Part shown: positions 23,745 through 36,868 of the stretch, in pieces
Position numbering within the stretch: position 1 is the first letter of the stretch
How the letters are laid out: the number at the start of each line of letters is the position of its first letter
NCBI GenBank assembly: GCA_024138025.1
Contig: JAMXBD010000013.1
Coordinates: 248,001-312,000 of the forward strand
Reading direction: 5' to 3'
DNA from: Combretum micranthum
Taxonomy: Eukaryota > Streptophyta > Magnoliopsida > Myrtales > Combretaceae
DNA length: 64,000 nucleotides
The notes under the pieces: generated by a model
Databases searched by the model: none
Told to the model about the DNA's origin: nothing
Seen by the model: the letters and a program-made list of their open reading frames with translations, nothing else
Made by a program: the position numbers and the translations under genes

Positions 23745-26730
23745 AAATAATTAAAAAAAGATCTCTTTTTTACGGTATGTTCTCTTGGCTTCTGGAGGGT
23801 CTTTATTATCCAATTTATTGAAATTGTTGGTTATTTTATAAAATGTTGAATTTCAAAAATCTATTGTTCTTAAGGAAATTACAAAAATGTGACATCTGTT
23901 TTCATGCTTTTACATTTTTCTAGTCTGTGTTTTATTTTTAAACAAATGCATGATGGCATTGTTTTTTGTTAAGCAATGTTAGTCCTCAGTTAGATGTCAC
24001 ATGTGACACCCATTCCCTAATCACACATGCATTAGTCATAAATCCTATATCAAACAAAACAACATATGCTTTTTACATCTGGGGGCTACTTGACTTAGAA
24101 TTTAAAATTGCAAAAAGCATGATGTTTTGTAATTTAGGGTCTCTTGAGTAACTTTTGCATGATTAGGGGTTTTGGGGACCCATGGTTGTCAGGTGCCATT
24201 TTTAACTGAGGATTGATGGAGACACACTGGTTATTCGTTTTTCTAAAGATAAGATACAAGTTAGTCAATTGCAATAGCAAGAAAACACAGATCATAAATT
24301 TATATGACTTCCTATTTCTTCTTTGATGCTTTTGATGATGAGCTTGATCCTGGAATCCAATCAGACAGTTTCCTGGGGCACACATGCTGCGTACTGCATT
24401 ACTGAATTCTCAACAATTTTCAAGATAGAATTTTGCAAATTAAAGCTGATCGTAGGAGTTTGTTTGAGCATCACAGTTACCATGTGACTTAACATTGTCG
24501 AGCACAGTGGTTATATGATACTCACCATTTGTACAGAAAATGTGTCTCTTTCATACATATGGACCAAATCCAATAACAGGATGCCAAGCCTCGAGAAAAG
24601 GTACTTTAAATTTTATATTGCTTTATTCTTTTGCTAGTAATCTTTATTGTATATAATAATTTTATGCATCAGCATTCCTTACAGGTCCCTTGAACCGTTT
24701 CCAACATCTTACATCCACCATAGCATTATGATCTTCAAGACAGTTTTTAGCACTACGGGTGCATGGATGAAGGTTTTCCAATTTATAGGGCAGCAAGTTG
24801 GTAGTAGAAGAGTGGGTGTATAATATATCCAACTGAAATGCAATTAAGATTACAGGCCTTCTTTTCTGCCCAAGTAGGAAGGTCCAGGTTTGAATTTCTC
24901 ATTTAACATCGGCAGTCTTGTACATATGGGAACTAACTACTTGTCCAACCAATCATACTGAATGATTGCCATGAAAATGGCATCTAGTTTAAATCTTTGC
25001 CACCCTGGAATGTTACTTAAGAATTGTAGCCAGCCAGATAGCATTTGTTGGAACCTTGCTCTTTGGATATAGCTTCCTCCAGGTTGGGGAAAATGGGATC
25101 CCGTTGTCGGACAATGCATTTATTTAGGAGACACAAAGTACACCTAATCAAGTGATTCTGGAGGGAAGCAGGGAGAGAAATAGAGAGATTGGTACCACTC
25201 TAGCTGCACCAGTGGTTTACAGGTAGTCCATAGAAGAAGGAAACCCCGAATTATACAGATGAGTACAACAGCTCCATCAGAACTGTGATATTTCTATGGA
25301 ATTATCATAAAAATAATTTGTGCTGGTACAAGCACACCTGCTATATCTCATTTATTGGATTATATGTGTAGTTGAAATCTGGCAATATCCCATCCTCTTG
25401 CCAAGAACATAAATTCTTCACCTTTTATGAAGTTAGGACGTCTCCAATGAAGCTGATGAAACAACAGCTATGTTAGGGAGGATCAAAGATCTACATGAAT
25501 GCTGAAAGTGAGGACTAGATTATATGCCCATCCAAAGACAATTGATGCCTTGCCTAACAATGGGTGTAATTTGCTCCTGTTTCATTGCCATGAAGACAAT
25601 AGTAGCAAATGGGAGCTAATAAAATCATTGCATAGGGTTTGCTGCTCACTTTAGTTATCTAAGGGGACATTTTATTTATTTATTTTTTTGGTGGTGGGGG
25701 GCCGGAGGGGGGAGAGGTGGTGTGGGGGGTGGGGGAATTGAAGCCAGAGGATGCGGACTGTTTGGAAGTCCTACCAGTTGACAACCTATGATCTGCATGC
25801 TCGGGGAAGAATACTTTTATCATGCTTGAAATTGGGAAATTTCACAGTTAATGTACGATTAAAAATTTGAAGTTCTAATGATGAATGAGATTAGTATGTT
25901 AACTTGGAATCAACAAAACAATTAGATATATAGATGGGGAAAATCCATCGTGTGGATTGCTGCTGAAAAGTTTGGTGATTTCCGCATGCATTTTACTTAT
26001 GAAATTCAAGTTGTATAACTTAGTTTTGGTGGTGCTGGTGGTGGATACCTGTAGCTTCAAAACATTTTTTAAAAATAAAATTTGGAGATTTTATAATTTT
26101 CTCTGAAGGCTCGTAAAATATTTATGTTGTTTCTCTCCACTTAAAAAGTTAAATTTGAAGTTTGTTTCCTTACATTATTCCGAGGGTTCCCACTACTGAT
26201 GTTTGTCTCATAAAAGTTGTACATACTTTGATCTTAAGGATCAAACTCCATCAAACTTGCGGATGCCATCTACGGTGAAAGAAGAGAATTTCATTTCCTT
26301 CCCTATGACAATGTCGGAAAGCCCACAGTGATATCATCTGCAATGTCTGCGACCAATTCGTGAGTAAGCCTATTTTCATGTTGTATTCACTATGCTCGGT
26401 AAAATTTGAATTAGTAGGTTCTAGGATAAGTGATACGCATTGAATCTGGGGGGATAGTTGCTTCATTCTTATTCATTAGCTGCTCCTCTAAGCGTCCATG
26501 CTTCTCATTCCTAAAACTATATGAACATTTTCGTATGTCGGCTGTTCAAGTGTGTTCCAGACTTCCACTCGTGCTTATATTTTATTCGTCTCAGCAGTTT
26601 GGAAACTATTTCTTGTTTAGAAAGTAATTACTTAAATAAGATGTAACGAAAATTAATTATATCAAAATACAACTTTGAAATCGCATTGTTAAATGGTATA
26701 TGCAAACAATGAATTTCAGCTTTATATTGT
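23745..26730. other. Gene-free DNA downstream of SECA2
   Basis: No exon or transposon protein motif found. It includes a G-rich stretch at about 25690-25740 and ordinary AT-rich sequence. Open frames here are short and lack recognisable features. Confidence 0.4.
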
Positions 26731-26739
26731 GCTGGTCCC

Positions 26740-28380
26740 AAATATGCAAACAAGAGGGCAAACAAGAGGGGAGGGGTGAATTGTTTGTTTAAAAATTTTG
26801 AAAACACTTAGTAAATTAAGAACTTTGGAAACTTCTTTTAACAAATAATTTAGAGAATCAGATTACAACTTAGATAAATATTGTTGCTTTGTAGAATTTA
26901 ATAAGAAAATGATTTGAACAACAATATAAACAATTATAACCAATAAAAATTGTAGAGTAATAAAGTGCAGAAAATTAAATGAGCCAGAAATTTATAGAGG
27001 TTCCTCCTTGCGAGTACGTTCTCTCTTCTAGCTCACTGCTAGGGATCGGTTTCCAACCGGGTCGTTCCACTAATCCAATTAATCAAAAAGAGATTACAAA
27101 CACCAATCGAATTTTGTTCTGTCTCACAAGCCTATATCCATTGGCTAAACACAGACTACAAGATTATTTGTAATCCTCTCAACAACTCTCAACACAATCA
27201 ATACAAGAGTAGAGAATTTCAATCAAGAGTTACAATAGACACTCTAATTATTTGAGCACAAGAAAACAGAAGAAGTAAGTTTTGGAGATTTGCAAAAAGT
27301 GTCTGACTATTATTTGACTAGTGTCTGACGGAACGTCTGATTAAGTAAAGTATAATATTGACAGTAAAATTTCAGCTGTGTAATTCTGGGTTTTTTCAAT
27401 CTCATATCTTCTGTTCTCCTTTTTCCTGAAACCTTTTACATATATAAAATATCCTGGTCATTTTCCTTCAGTTCAATGGACTTCAACAACTTCATCCTTA
27501 TCCAACAAAACAGAATTTGCCGTTGGAGCTATTCAAATTTCAAAATAATTCAAAGAACTGAGTATATTGATATCCCTTAATATCTTCAAAAACACAGCTT
27601 CTGGTTGATAAAAAATACGATGAGAGAGATAGATGAAAGAGAAAATATCTCGTATTGAAAAACAAATCTGGAGTGAAATCCACATAAGGTGCCTTGCTGG
27701 GATATTTTCCTGATACTGTGGAATAAAATCTTGAACAACAATATAAGTTGTTGCTGTAACTGAAAAGATATCACACAGTTCGAAAAGATCCATATCCTTA
27801 CCGATTTAGAACAGATTTGAAATTTATTCAAATCTTCTCACAAAATCCGAGATTTAGATATGTATCTTATCCAGAAAAATCCTTAGCTTGATACAATTCA
27901 CGTGATATGAAGAAGTTAGAAGAAATCATTGCACGTCTGAAACATCAAGCTTTTTGAAGAAGATGAACATAAAAAAATTAACATCTTGAAAGTTCAAAAT
28001 CCCCATGAATTTTAAATCCTCCTTGTAGAACATATTAGATATATTCTCAAATATCTAATAAAGTGGAGCTAGGCCTTTGATCAATTACTTATGCAAAAAA
28101 TCAATCCAATAAATCGATTTAGAAAAACCTGATCTAAACTTGACAGCTTCTTTATATTGTCTGAACCAGAAAGTCTAACCTTCGTTTGTCTGAACCAGAA
28201 AGTCTAACCTTCGTCTGATATATTAATATTTCACCTTGAATATTCTTAATGTCTGATGTTCAAAAGATCAAACTTACTGTCTGACTTACTGTCTGAGAAT
28301 CTGCACACTTAATAAATCTCATTATATTTTATTCTTCTTTTGTTATCATCAAAATAAAATAAAGAGAACCTAACATATTG
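26740..28380 (-). repeat. LTR-like block with recurring GTCTGA words
   Basis: The left part carries GGGAGGGGTGAATTG and the conserved 'TTTATAGAGGTTCC...GTACGTTCTC' layout. The right end carries TTGTTATCATCAAAA. Both are common in plant LTRs read on the other strand. GTCTGA recurs about ten times between 27300 and 28300. No internal domains or target duplications were found, so this could be a solo LTR or a non-autonomous element. Confidence 0.45.
28159..28216. repeat. Tandem duplication, 2 x 29 bp
   Basis: Two adjacent near-identical units starting GTCTGAACCAGAAAG lie inside the LTR-like block. Confidence 0.8.
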
Positions 28381-28560
28381 CATGTTATATATGTGATATA
28401 AACTGTCATGTGAACAGTGTATTTCAGTCTTATATAGTGTGAACAATGTATTTTGATCTTATATCTTGCGTTATACATACAATATGTGGACAAAATATTA
28501 TCACATCTTATGAATGCAGCATGCAAACTTTATATCGCATTTTATAGATATGATTTATAG

Positions 28561-28655
28561 GTTTTTTTTTTTTTTAACTATTACATTTGGAAAGGGGATT
28601 CAACCGAGACCTTTCACTTGAGAGACCAAGGTGATACCATTAGGCTACAATACTA
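28561..28655 (-). mobile_element. tRNA-derived SINE remnant
   Basis: On the minus strand a Pol III A box (TAGCCTAATGGT, 28636-28647) and a B box (GGTTGAATCC, 28596-28605) lie 30 bp apart. They are followed by a poly(A) tail seen as T at 28562-28575. Spacing and tail fit a tRNA-derived SINE. No clean target duplication was found. Confidence 0.6.
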
Positions 28656-28915
28656 TTGGTGGATGTTTGACTTATATTGGTAATATTAGATTTATATTAT
28701 GGTAATTTTTTCTTTTGTAAGTGTTGTAGCCATGTTCACCCGAGCAATTATCGTTCATTATAATGGAAATGGACAAAAGCATGAAGCCGTAACTCAAATG
28801 CATTGTTAAAACATTCCATGACTCGAGGCTCAAACAAACCCCAAAACATAAACACAAAGAAGAAATCCAAAGACATTGAATCCTAAGTTCCATTTTGTTT
28901 GAGATTTCCTTTACT

Positions 28916-29175
28916 TAGGGTTGGACATCCGTACTAGGTCAACCGGCTCGGCTTGACACGGTTGTGTCTGGTTGGGTCAAGTCAACAAGCTATCACAATC
29001 CATTGATCTATGAAATTTTTTATTTTTATTGTTTAAATTTGGGTCAATGTTTTTTCTTTTTTCTTTTTTTTACTCACTTGACCCAATAGGTTGATGGGTC
29101 GGTAGGGTTGACCCGAGTCGGCTTTAGATGGGTCATGACCTATACGGCCAAGCCAAGCCGACAGGTCTAACTGTA
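28916..29175. mobile_element. MITE-like foldback element (candidate)
   Basis: The ends TAGGGTTGGACATCC and the reverse complement of ACAGGTCTAACTGTA match at 9 of 15 positions. The interior has GGGTCAAG/CTTGACCC complementary words around an AT-rich centre, as in hAT-type MITEs. The target duplication was not resolved. Confidence 0.4.
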
Positions 29176-29179
29176 ATCC

Positions 29180-29930
29180 CCTTAATTTTACATATTCTAA
29201 TTATAATAATTATCCAAAAACGTAATATAGAATCATGAAGAATTTTGGGAAAAGTCACAAATATCGCTCCTAATTTTTTGCGATTTGAGAGTATTAAAGT
29301 ATGAATAATTTTATTATAGTTAAGAATATTAGAATCTATATCGCTAAAAATTCAAAAACATAAAAAGTAACTTTCATAACTTTAGACAATCAATGTTCAA
29401 TAATAAATTGAGTGTTATTATAACACCTAAATTCTATTGTTATAAACATAGTAATTAGAAAATAAATTCTACACAACGATAAAATGGTTTTTCAATTATC
29501 TTTAATATTTTAAACTCTAAAGTAGCATTAGAAAATTTATGATCATTAATTATCAAAATAAATGATTCTTAAGACAAGATTCCGCAACGCAAGCTAATAA
29601 CTCAATAAGTAATCATAGTTGACATTAGTTTTCAATTACAATAAAAGACGAATAATTTAGAAACTATTAAGTTATAAAAAGATATCTCAAGAATGAAACA
29701 TTAGAATTGCAAAATACACAATAGAATAAAAAACAACCAATATCTAAGAATCTAGACCTAAGTTAAATATTTGAATTATGTTAACATTTTAGTTAGGGAA
29801 TTTTATGTTTATGGAGGCTAAAATCTTAATTTTCCTTTGTAATCCTCGATAATTTTCATAACTAGTACGTAAACAAGTAGTAAATGTGAAATGGATATTG
29901 AACTTATGACTAGATAAAAATCTTAGAATA
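29180..29930. other. AT-rich gene-free DNA
   Basis: Nothing is recognisable except possible extension of the dispersed repeat that begins at about 29935. Confidence 0.35.
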
Positions 29931-29934
29931 AATC

Positions 29935-30430
29935 TATGAGTAGTAGTGAGTTCATCGATAGCTTAATGTCTAAATAAAAAAAAATTTCAGTTCCTAAAAG
30001 ATATCAAAAACAAGATTTCGTGACTAGAGTTGAAAACTTAACATATAATTATAAGTAGTCTTAAATTTCAAGAGCATTAGAAAGTTTATAACTAATAGAG
30101 TATATTGATTAAAAACGATAATTTGAAGATAAACTGTTAAGGATATAAACACACAATGAAATGAAAAACAGACTCATAACTACAAATTTAGACCTCAAAT
30201 AAAAATTTGGATTGCACTATAATTCTAGTTAGGAAATTTAGAGTCTATAAGTTCTAACTCTCTAATTTGACCTATTAGGCTTTAAAACCCTAATCGATAA
30301 GATAAAACTCTAAAAATATTTAATCGCATAAACTTTAAACTCACAGTTTGTACTAAAAAATACTTTACTAATATTTTAAAACCTTAAATAAATTTTTAGG
30401 ATCAACACTCTCATAACTGGTAAAATATTA
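29935..30430. repeat. Dispersed repeat, copy 1
   Basis: Collinear with 54605-55100 in the same orientation. Shared words include GAGTAGTA and TTAATCGCATAAA with similar spacing. Probably part of a decayed LTR-type element. No coding motif. Confidence 0.6.
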
Positions 30431-30898
30431 CGCATATGGACTCATTCTTGATGAAATAAGTTAAATATATAACTTAGAATTACCAACAAGTGAAAATCTA
30501 ACTCACACAGTAAAAATTAAAGCCACTTGACCTCTTTATCTTCCACCAAAATTCATCACCGTGTCCATTCCTTAAGGGAGTAAAAGAAGTAGTACAAGAA
30601 AGTCATATGGAGGGACACTTAAGCCTGTAGAAATTAACCAAACAACCATGCATTAAATGGAATTGAATGACTCACTTTAACTTGTAGAATCCGGTTGCTT
30701 ATTTCCCATTTCAACGTGAAATACAAAGGGGGAAAATTAGATATGATATGTAATTAACAAATAGAATCCAATTTTTTTTTTTTTTTCCTCACCGTGAACA
30801 GCCTAGAATTCCGTAGGATTAGAATAGTCAACAATTTAACCTACAAGCTCCAATAAGATTTCACTAAATTAACACATAAGTAACAACTCGTATCCTTC

Positions 30899-30976
30899 AA
30901 ACAAATTTGAAACCAATCTTTCAAACTCCTACAAACTAAACAAATTTGAAACCAATCTTTCAAACTCCTACAAACT
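30899..30976. repeat. Tandem duplication, 2 x 39 bp
   Basis: Two adjacent copies begin AAACAAATTTGAAACC with a 39-bp period. They are essentially identical over their length. Confidence 0.85.
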
Positions 30977-31081
30977 TCCGTAAAAAGCCATCCCCATTCA
31001 CATATATATATCAACATTAACTTGCTCCATAAAACTTGTCATTTATTTTAAATAACAAACCAACAAAACAATTATTCCTAT

Positions 31082-31084
<3 letters not shown>

Positions 31085-31112
<28 letters not shown>
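31085..31112. repeat. (TA)n microsatellite
   Basis: About 13 uninterrupted TA units. Confidence 0.9.
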
Positions 31113-31976
31113 AGTCAACAAATATACCCTATTCTTTTCCAAACCGTGTAGCCTCACTCCCCATATAACAAAACATAACAAACAAAGTAATACTTTTCCC
31201 ACAAAATTCGACCGTGAACTTCAGTTACAAAATCAAACAAAATAACACTCCTCCTTTTCTTTTATTAACCATAAACCCCATAGCTGCATCAAACAAAAAC
31301 ATAAACGAAGATTAAACACGTACAAATCCAGTATTAACTGTGAGCTTAAAGGAGGAAAAAGCATCCAACGGAATAGTACGGACAAGCTCCAAAAGTCAAG
31401 TTCTAAAGGTAAAATTTATCCCAATTTAATTAAGCTTATTCATATAATTGATCTACTCACTATCCTAATTTTAATATTAGGTTCGATCACTTATAAGGAA
31501 AAAAAATTATCATTTTGTTTTCAACTAAACAAGGTAAACTCTAAACTACTTTTAAGTTTATATCATGTATCATATCTATGCAGAGAAAACTAGGAAATTA
31601 GATGAGTTTACATGCCTATGAATCCTCATTTATTAGATTGCTTCATGAATATATGGATAGTCATTTTATGAGTAGCTAAACTTAGAGCTTCCATACTCTA
31701 TGCTAGAAATATACTACATTTAATGTTACATGTCATAGGAAAATCAACTCATATGTCAACCTATGGGAAGCTTTAGAACTTAGCACCATTAGAAAATAAA
31801 ATCTATTAGGGACATACTCTAATCTAACTTAACTAGTAGAATAAGCTTGTGATGTGATGCATGAAAATAAGACCAACTATCTAGCCCTCTAGTGTGTCTA
31901 AGAAAATTTCAGTCATATAAGGAAATATAAATTATCATGTAACTTTCATTAAACAACCTATCCTGCATCGAGTAAA

Positions 31977-32169
31977 ATATACCTATAACATTAACTAAAT
32001 AATAAAACCTAGTCAATATGAGCATTAAAACACCTAGAAGAAATATTGATTTTATGAACATAAATGATAGCATATACCTATAACATTAACTAAATAATAA
32101 AACCTAGTCAATATGAGCATTAAAACACCTAGAAGAAATATTGATTTTATGAACATAAATGATAGCATA
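31977..32169. repeat. Perfect tandem duplication, 2 x 95 bp
   Basis: Copies at 31977-32071 and 32072-32166 are identical at every base I compared. They start ATATACCTATAACATT. Identity in fast-drifting AT-rich DNA implies a recent event or an assembly artefact. Confidence 0.9.
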
Positions 32170-32699
32170 GTAAAAATTCATACAAGCAAATTTAAAATAA
32201 ATTATGACATAAGTTTTGGCCAGATGTGGATCAAAAGACTTAAAACTAGTTTAATCACTAAAACTTAATGTGAGATACATAAAACAAAACAGTAGATTTG
32301 AAATAAGGATTAAAAATACAAAACAAAAATAATAGGTATCATAACGACATGTTTTTGATCCCTAATACAACGTCGGTGGAAACATGCAAAATAAATTATT
32401 AAACTAAATAATTAGAAACTACATTCAATAAGCTTTCCAACATCTATTCACATGCTAAAATCAGAATTAAAATAAATATGATAGGCTTAAATTAAAGTTA
32501 TATGATAAAAACTGACATGTATGACCTTCAAGAAGACTTCTCTTACATAAAATAAGTTTACACTAATTTTGTGACTCTACTAGAGAAAATTAATCCTTAT
32601 AAGATTCAAAAACTCCTATCTAGATAAGTAAAATGGGTCAAGGGTAGTAAAACCTTAAGTTTGTGACACTTAAGCACTAATAAGACTTATTACAAAGCT

Positions 32700-34182
32700 A
32701 TATGTATGGTAATGAGTAGTTATTATTTCATTTTATAGGAGATATTGAGTCTATGTTGTCAAAGCCTGAGTACTTTCTAAGGACGTATCAAGTACACAAG
32801 AATGCTCGGGTAAGGAAGTTTTGATGATCTGCTATTTGCTTATGTTTGCTATTGCATGTTGTTATGTTGGTTATCTTGCATGTCTATTGAATGACTGATT
32901 GATACGAATGCCATCATCTACATGATTGCCAGAATAAATGGATAACTATGATTACTCGATTAAACTAATCGGATATACTTGTTGCATGTAATTGAAATCC
33001 TTTGTAGGGAATGTCCTGGATTTATAATTGGAAGTATTTGGAAACGTATTTCAACCGGATTTACAATTGAAAGCATTTTGAAATGTATTTTCAATCAGAG
33101 TTACAATTGAAAGTATTTTGAAATGTATTTTCAAAAAAAACGTGACTTGAATTTCAAGTTGCTCACTATTCATTCTTTTAAACGAGTTTTCCAAAAGAGT
33201 TTATGAAATAAACATGGACGTTTCCGAGTAATGATTTAACAGTAGATGTTGCCTGAGTTGGGGTCCACTTGTCGAATGGCGATAGATGTTACCTATGTTG
33301 AGGTCTATCTGCCGGATTCACCTTTATTAGGTGATGATCAGTATTGGCGGTAGATACTACTTAAGTTGGGGTCTATCTACCTGATTCGCCATTAATTAGT
33401 GATGGTCAGTTTGATTCACCATTATTTGGTGATGGTGAGATTAAAATATTAACCATCGTAAAATGCGTACACGTTGGGGAATATTTATTTTTTTTACCAA
33501 TGGCGGGTAAGCATTATGTGAGTCTGGATGAATGTTACCACTAGGCAACCTTGTTCGGGTAAGGCGAGATGTCCCATGCGGGTAAGTATAGGAGACAATT
33601 GATGTGTAGACAGCATAAATCTACATCGTCTATGGCTCCAGACTCCCATAGATGTGTTAATTACATTCATCATGTGTATATTCATATCGTGTGTAGATAG
33701 ATGTACATGAGTTTTCAATTAATGATTGATAACTTGCATGACCGCGTATAGTGAGGAATGAACTCACTAAGCAGTGATTTCGTTTACCCCCAATAGTTTT
33801 TTTGCAGGTAAAATACTAATTGGGATTGTGCTAAGAGTGTGTGAGGGTGTTTCTCCATCAAACTCATTTAAAGTCAGAAAGATAGATACTATAATAACTA
33901 TATAAACATTTGAGGCTTTGTATTTTGTAGAGATGAAACCCAATTTCACTATCTGATAGGAGATGCCGATTCTCTGCGATACTGGTAGAATGTGGAAAAT
34001 CGGATTCCTTAGTGAATTTAAATAAATATATGCTATATATATATGATTAAATTATGTGAAGTAAATAAATAAGATAGAGTCTTGTAATATCTAACTTGTA
34101 AGACGGTTCTCATATTACAGATGCACACGTGATATGATAACTTTAGAATAATCCTACTATGCCTCCTCTTAGGGTCGTGACA
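32700..34182 (+). repeat. LTR-like block A
   Basis: It contains a layout typical of long plant gypsy LTRs: 'ACTCACTAAGCAG...GCAGGTA' near 33750-33810, and an end GGGTCGTGACA at 34182. The last 240 bp match the reverse complement of 61961-62205. Degenerate internal repeats occur at 33015-33130 and 33235-33430. No coding region is attached. Confidence 0.5.
33235..33432. repeat. Degenerate tandem repeats inside LTR-like block A
   Basis: Related words (GTAGATGTT, GTTGGGGTC, GATTCACC, GTGATGGT) recur three to four times in a spaced pattern. Copies are diverged, so the period varies. Confidence 0.55.
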
Positions 34183-34189
34183 TTAACCC

Positions 34190-34845
34190 TCTGGTGGCGG
34201 TTCATAGCGAATCATAGGTTAGACCTGGCCTGGATATATGTCTAGGATTGATTTTCAAGTCTATGTTTGAGATTTTTAGATTTTTTTTTCCCCCTTATAA
34301 TATACGTGTCTCATGAGATTTTATTAGCAATACGCTTAACGATTGCAAGAAAGAGAAAAACACGGGTGATGTGTTTTTTAAAGAAAAATTCAATCAATTA
34401 ACTGCCTAAATATTCTGTAATTTATTATTATTTTTTTTAATTTTCTTAGTCTGCATTTTGTCGTATATGTTTGTTTTAGTTGCACTCGGAAAGTGCTATG
34501 GCAGTTGCCAATGGCAAAAATTTCTAAGCACATATTCAGACAAAAGTCAAGACAATCAAGTATAGAGAACCCGAAATATATTGCCCGAGTACCTATTCAA
34601 AAACAAGCATGGTGTGCGGTAAGATGTGCCAGCTTCCGGGAATAAACAACTTAGCCCCTATGCCCAGGCACAATACCATGGTACATATAGGCTATAGCCC
34701 GTAGTTTGGTCCCGCCAGGGCCAGATGTGTGCAGCCCAAAAATAGGTGTCGTGGTTTACTAAAACAAACAGTGAACGCACATATATCCAAGTGTGGAAAA
34801 AGAACGGCGGACACACTTTGCCTTAAATAAGGAAGATGTAGGTGT
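34190..34845. other. Gene-free DNA, GC-richer patch
   Basis: About 34590-34770 is clearly GC-richer than its surroundings (for example TCCCGCCAGGGCC). I recognise no gene, RNA or element in it. Confidence 0.3.
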
Positions 34846-34849
34846 TAGT

Positions 34850-36540
34850 AGCAAAACTTCGCACAAAATTTAATTTAGTACTTCAATTGAAGTACTTCAT
34901 TTAATATTTAATCAATTTTTTTTATGATTATTGTTACAACTTCATTTGTATCAGTACCATTTGTTCTATTCCCTGGCATAAAATATTCAGATTGTCAATG
35001 TTAGGTGATATTATGAAAAGTAATGAAAATTTAATAATATGCTGCATCTCACGTCAGCAAATAAAGCAAGCGATGTTAAGAAATGATTTAGTACCCAAAC
35101 TTTCTAAAAAATTTAATGTAGTACTTGAATTTTGAAGTGATGAATTTAATATTTAATCAAACTTTTTCATAATTATTTTTGTTATTTTACTAATACCGTT
35201 TGTTTTATTTCCTAACTTGGAATATTGAGTTCATTAGTATTAGATGATGCTAGAAAAAGTTATGAAAATTTAATAATATGCTACCTCTCAAATAGAGTAA
35301 ATGTTGTTAAAAAGGTAATAAAAATAGTTTAAAAAAATTTAATTGAATATTCAATTAGTTACTCTAGAGTTCAGATACAAAATTAAATTTTTGTGCTAAG
35401 TTTAGATACCAAATTTGGCATTTAGCCCTTTAAATGTACAAGTTGGTACGAGCACTTCTCTACTTATTCCAATGGAAAGGGGTCTTTAGGCTTCTACTTC
35501 AAAAACAGCATAGTTTAATGATTTAATAGGGTAGGTCAAGAAATCAAGTCAAACCAATTTATAAATGCACCCAACTAGAGTGAAAATGATTTTGTTAGTA
35601 AATTAGTTTACCATGATATCAAATCAAATCATTTTAGAAAAATACAATAACACTTTATTTATAACATAGAAGTTTCATATAATAAAATGTAGTTTTTAAA
35701 AGATCTTTTAATTTATGTTTCTTGAAATATATGTTTATTTAACTTTTATGACTACTATATAAATTATATAAAGAATATATTAACTTTAGGAATAAAATAA
35801 GTAATTAATGGCTGTTTAAAATATTTTAGTTGGACATACATCGACTCCATCTGCCTTTTAGATGGCTCAATAATTATTATTATATAAATTTAGTATTTTT
35901 CTATTTGGGCCAAAGAGAATTTAGTATTTTCTTTATGATATTATATTTTGCATAAATATACTTTCATAAATTACAAATATAGTTTGATCCGTAAATCGAC
36001 TAAATCAAATAAAAAACTAATGATTTGGGTAATTTTCTAATCCAAACTATAACCTTTGATTCAAAATTATACGAAATTTAGCCATGTTTTTATAGTTTGA
36101 ATTGTCTTAAATAAAAAATCCAACAAGCTGAACCTATCTCTAAATTCTAGTGCATTGATGATGGATACTCCTAAAATAGAATCGTGTTTTTATGTATTCT
36201 AAAGCTCATAAGTATATATTAATGCACTTTTTTTTTTTTGCCTTAAGTTTATATAAGACTGCCAACTTTAGACATAACATCTTGACATACTAATTTAAAA
36301 GTTTTAAACTATTTCATATAGAAAGTGCTAAATTTGGTATTTAAACTTTGTTAAAATTAAATTAAATACATTAAATTTAAAGTGGTCAATTTAATATTTA
36401 TTTTATTTTTTTTGCTATTTTTATAATGTTTCTAACACTGTTTGCTCTATTTGCTACCATGAGAAAAACAATCTATTTATGCTAGACAATACTAGAAAAT
36501 ATAGCAAAAATAATTTAATGATGGGAATATTTAGAGAATA
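34850..36540. repeat. Dispersed 230-bp repeat, three diverged copies
   Basis: Units at about 34850-35075, 35080-35310 and 36320-36540 share the order 'TTTAGTACTT...TTTAATATTTAATCAA...CC(A/G)TTTGTT(C/T)TATT...GAAAATTTAATAATATG'. The first two are adjacent. The rest of the interval is AT-rich without features. Confidence 0.6.
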
Positions 36541-36599
36541 TAACATGTATATCGTACTTTTAAAAAAATTACACAAAAAATCAAATTATGTTAAAAAAA

Positions 36600-36840
36600 A
36601 TTACATAAATTGTGTCATTGTATCTTAGCTTGGAATTGCGACACAATTGTTTTAAAATTACAAGTGCATTGCAAGTTGAGAGTGTGATACAATTCGAACC
36701 TGTGTCGCATGTGATACAGAAATTTTCAAAAGTTTTACACAGCAGGTTGTTGTATCTTATCTTCAATATACGATATACATAAAAAATTTTGTATCCCTTC
36801 TCCAACATGAAATATAAAGGCGCTATATTAGTAATTTTTT
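36600..36840. repeat. Word array: TGTGTC / GATACAAT on both strands
   Basis: Words such as TTGTGTCATTGTATC, GCGACACAATTG, GTGATACAATTC and CTGTGTCGCATGTGATACAG recur in both orientations in AT-rich DNA, ending near GCTATATTAGTAATT. The layout resembles the arrays at 39744 and 50140. Confidence 0.45.
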
Positions 36841-36868
36841 TTATACAATAATTTTTTTTATAAGGAGC

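Noticed and set aside
24785..24900. Possible tRNA-derived SINE (A-box-like CAGCAAGTTGG and B-box-like GGTCCAGGTTTGAATTTC)
   Set aside because: The boxes are about 90 bp apart, too far for a Pol III internal promoter, and no poly(A) tail was found.
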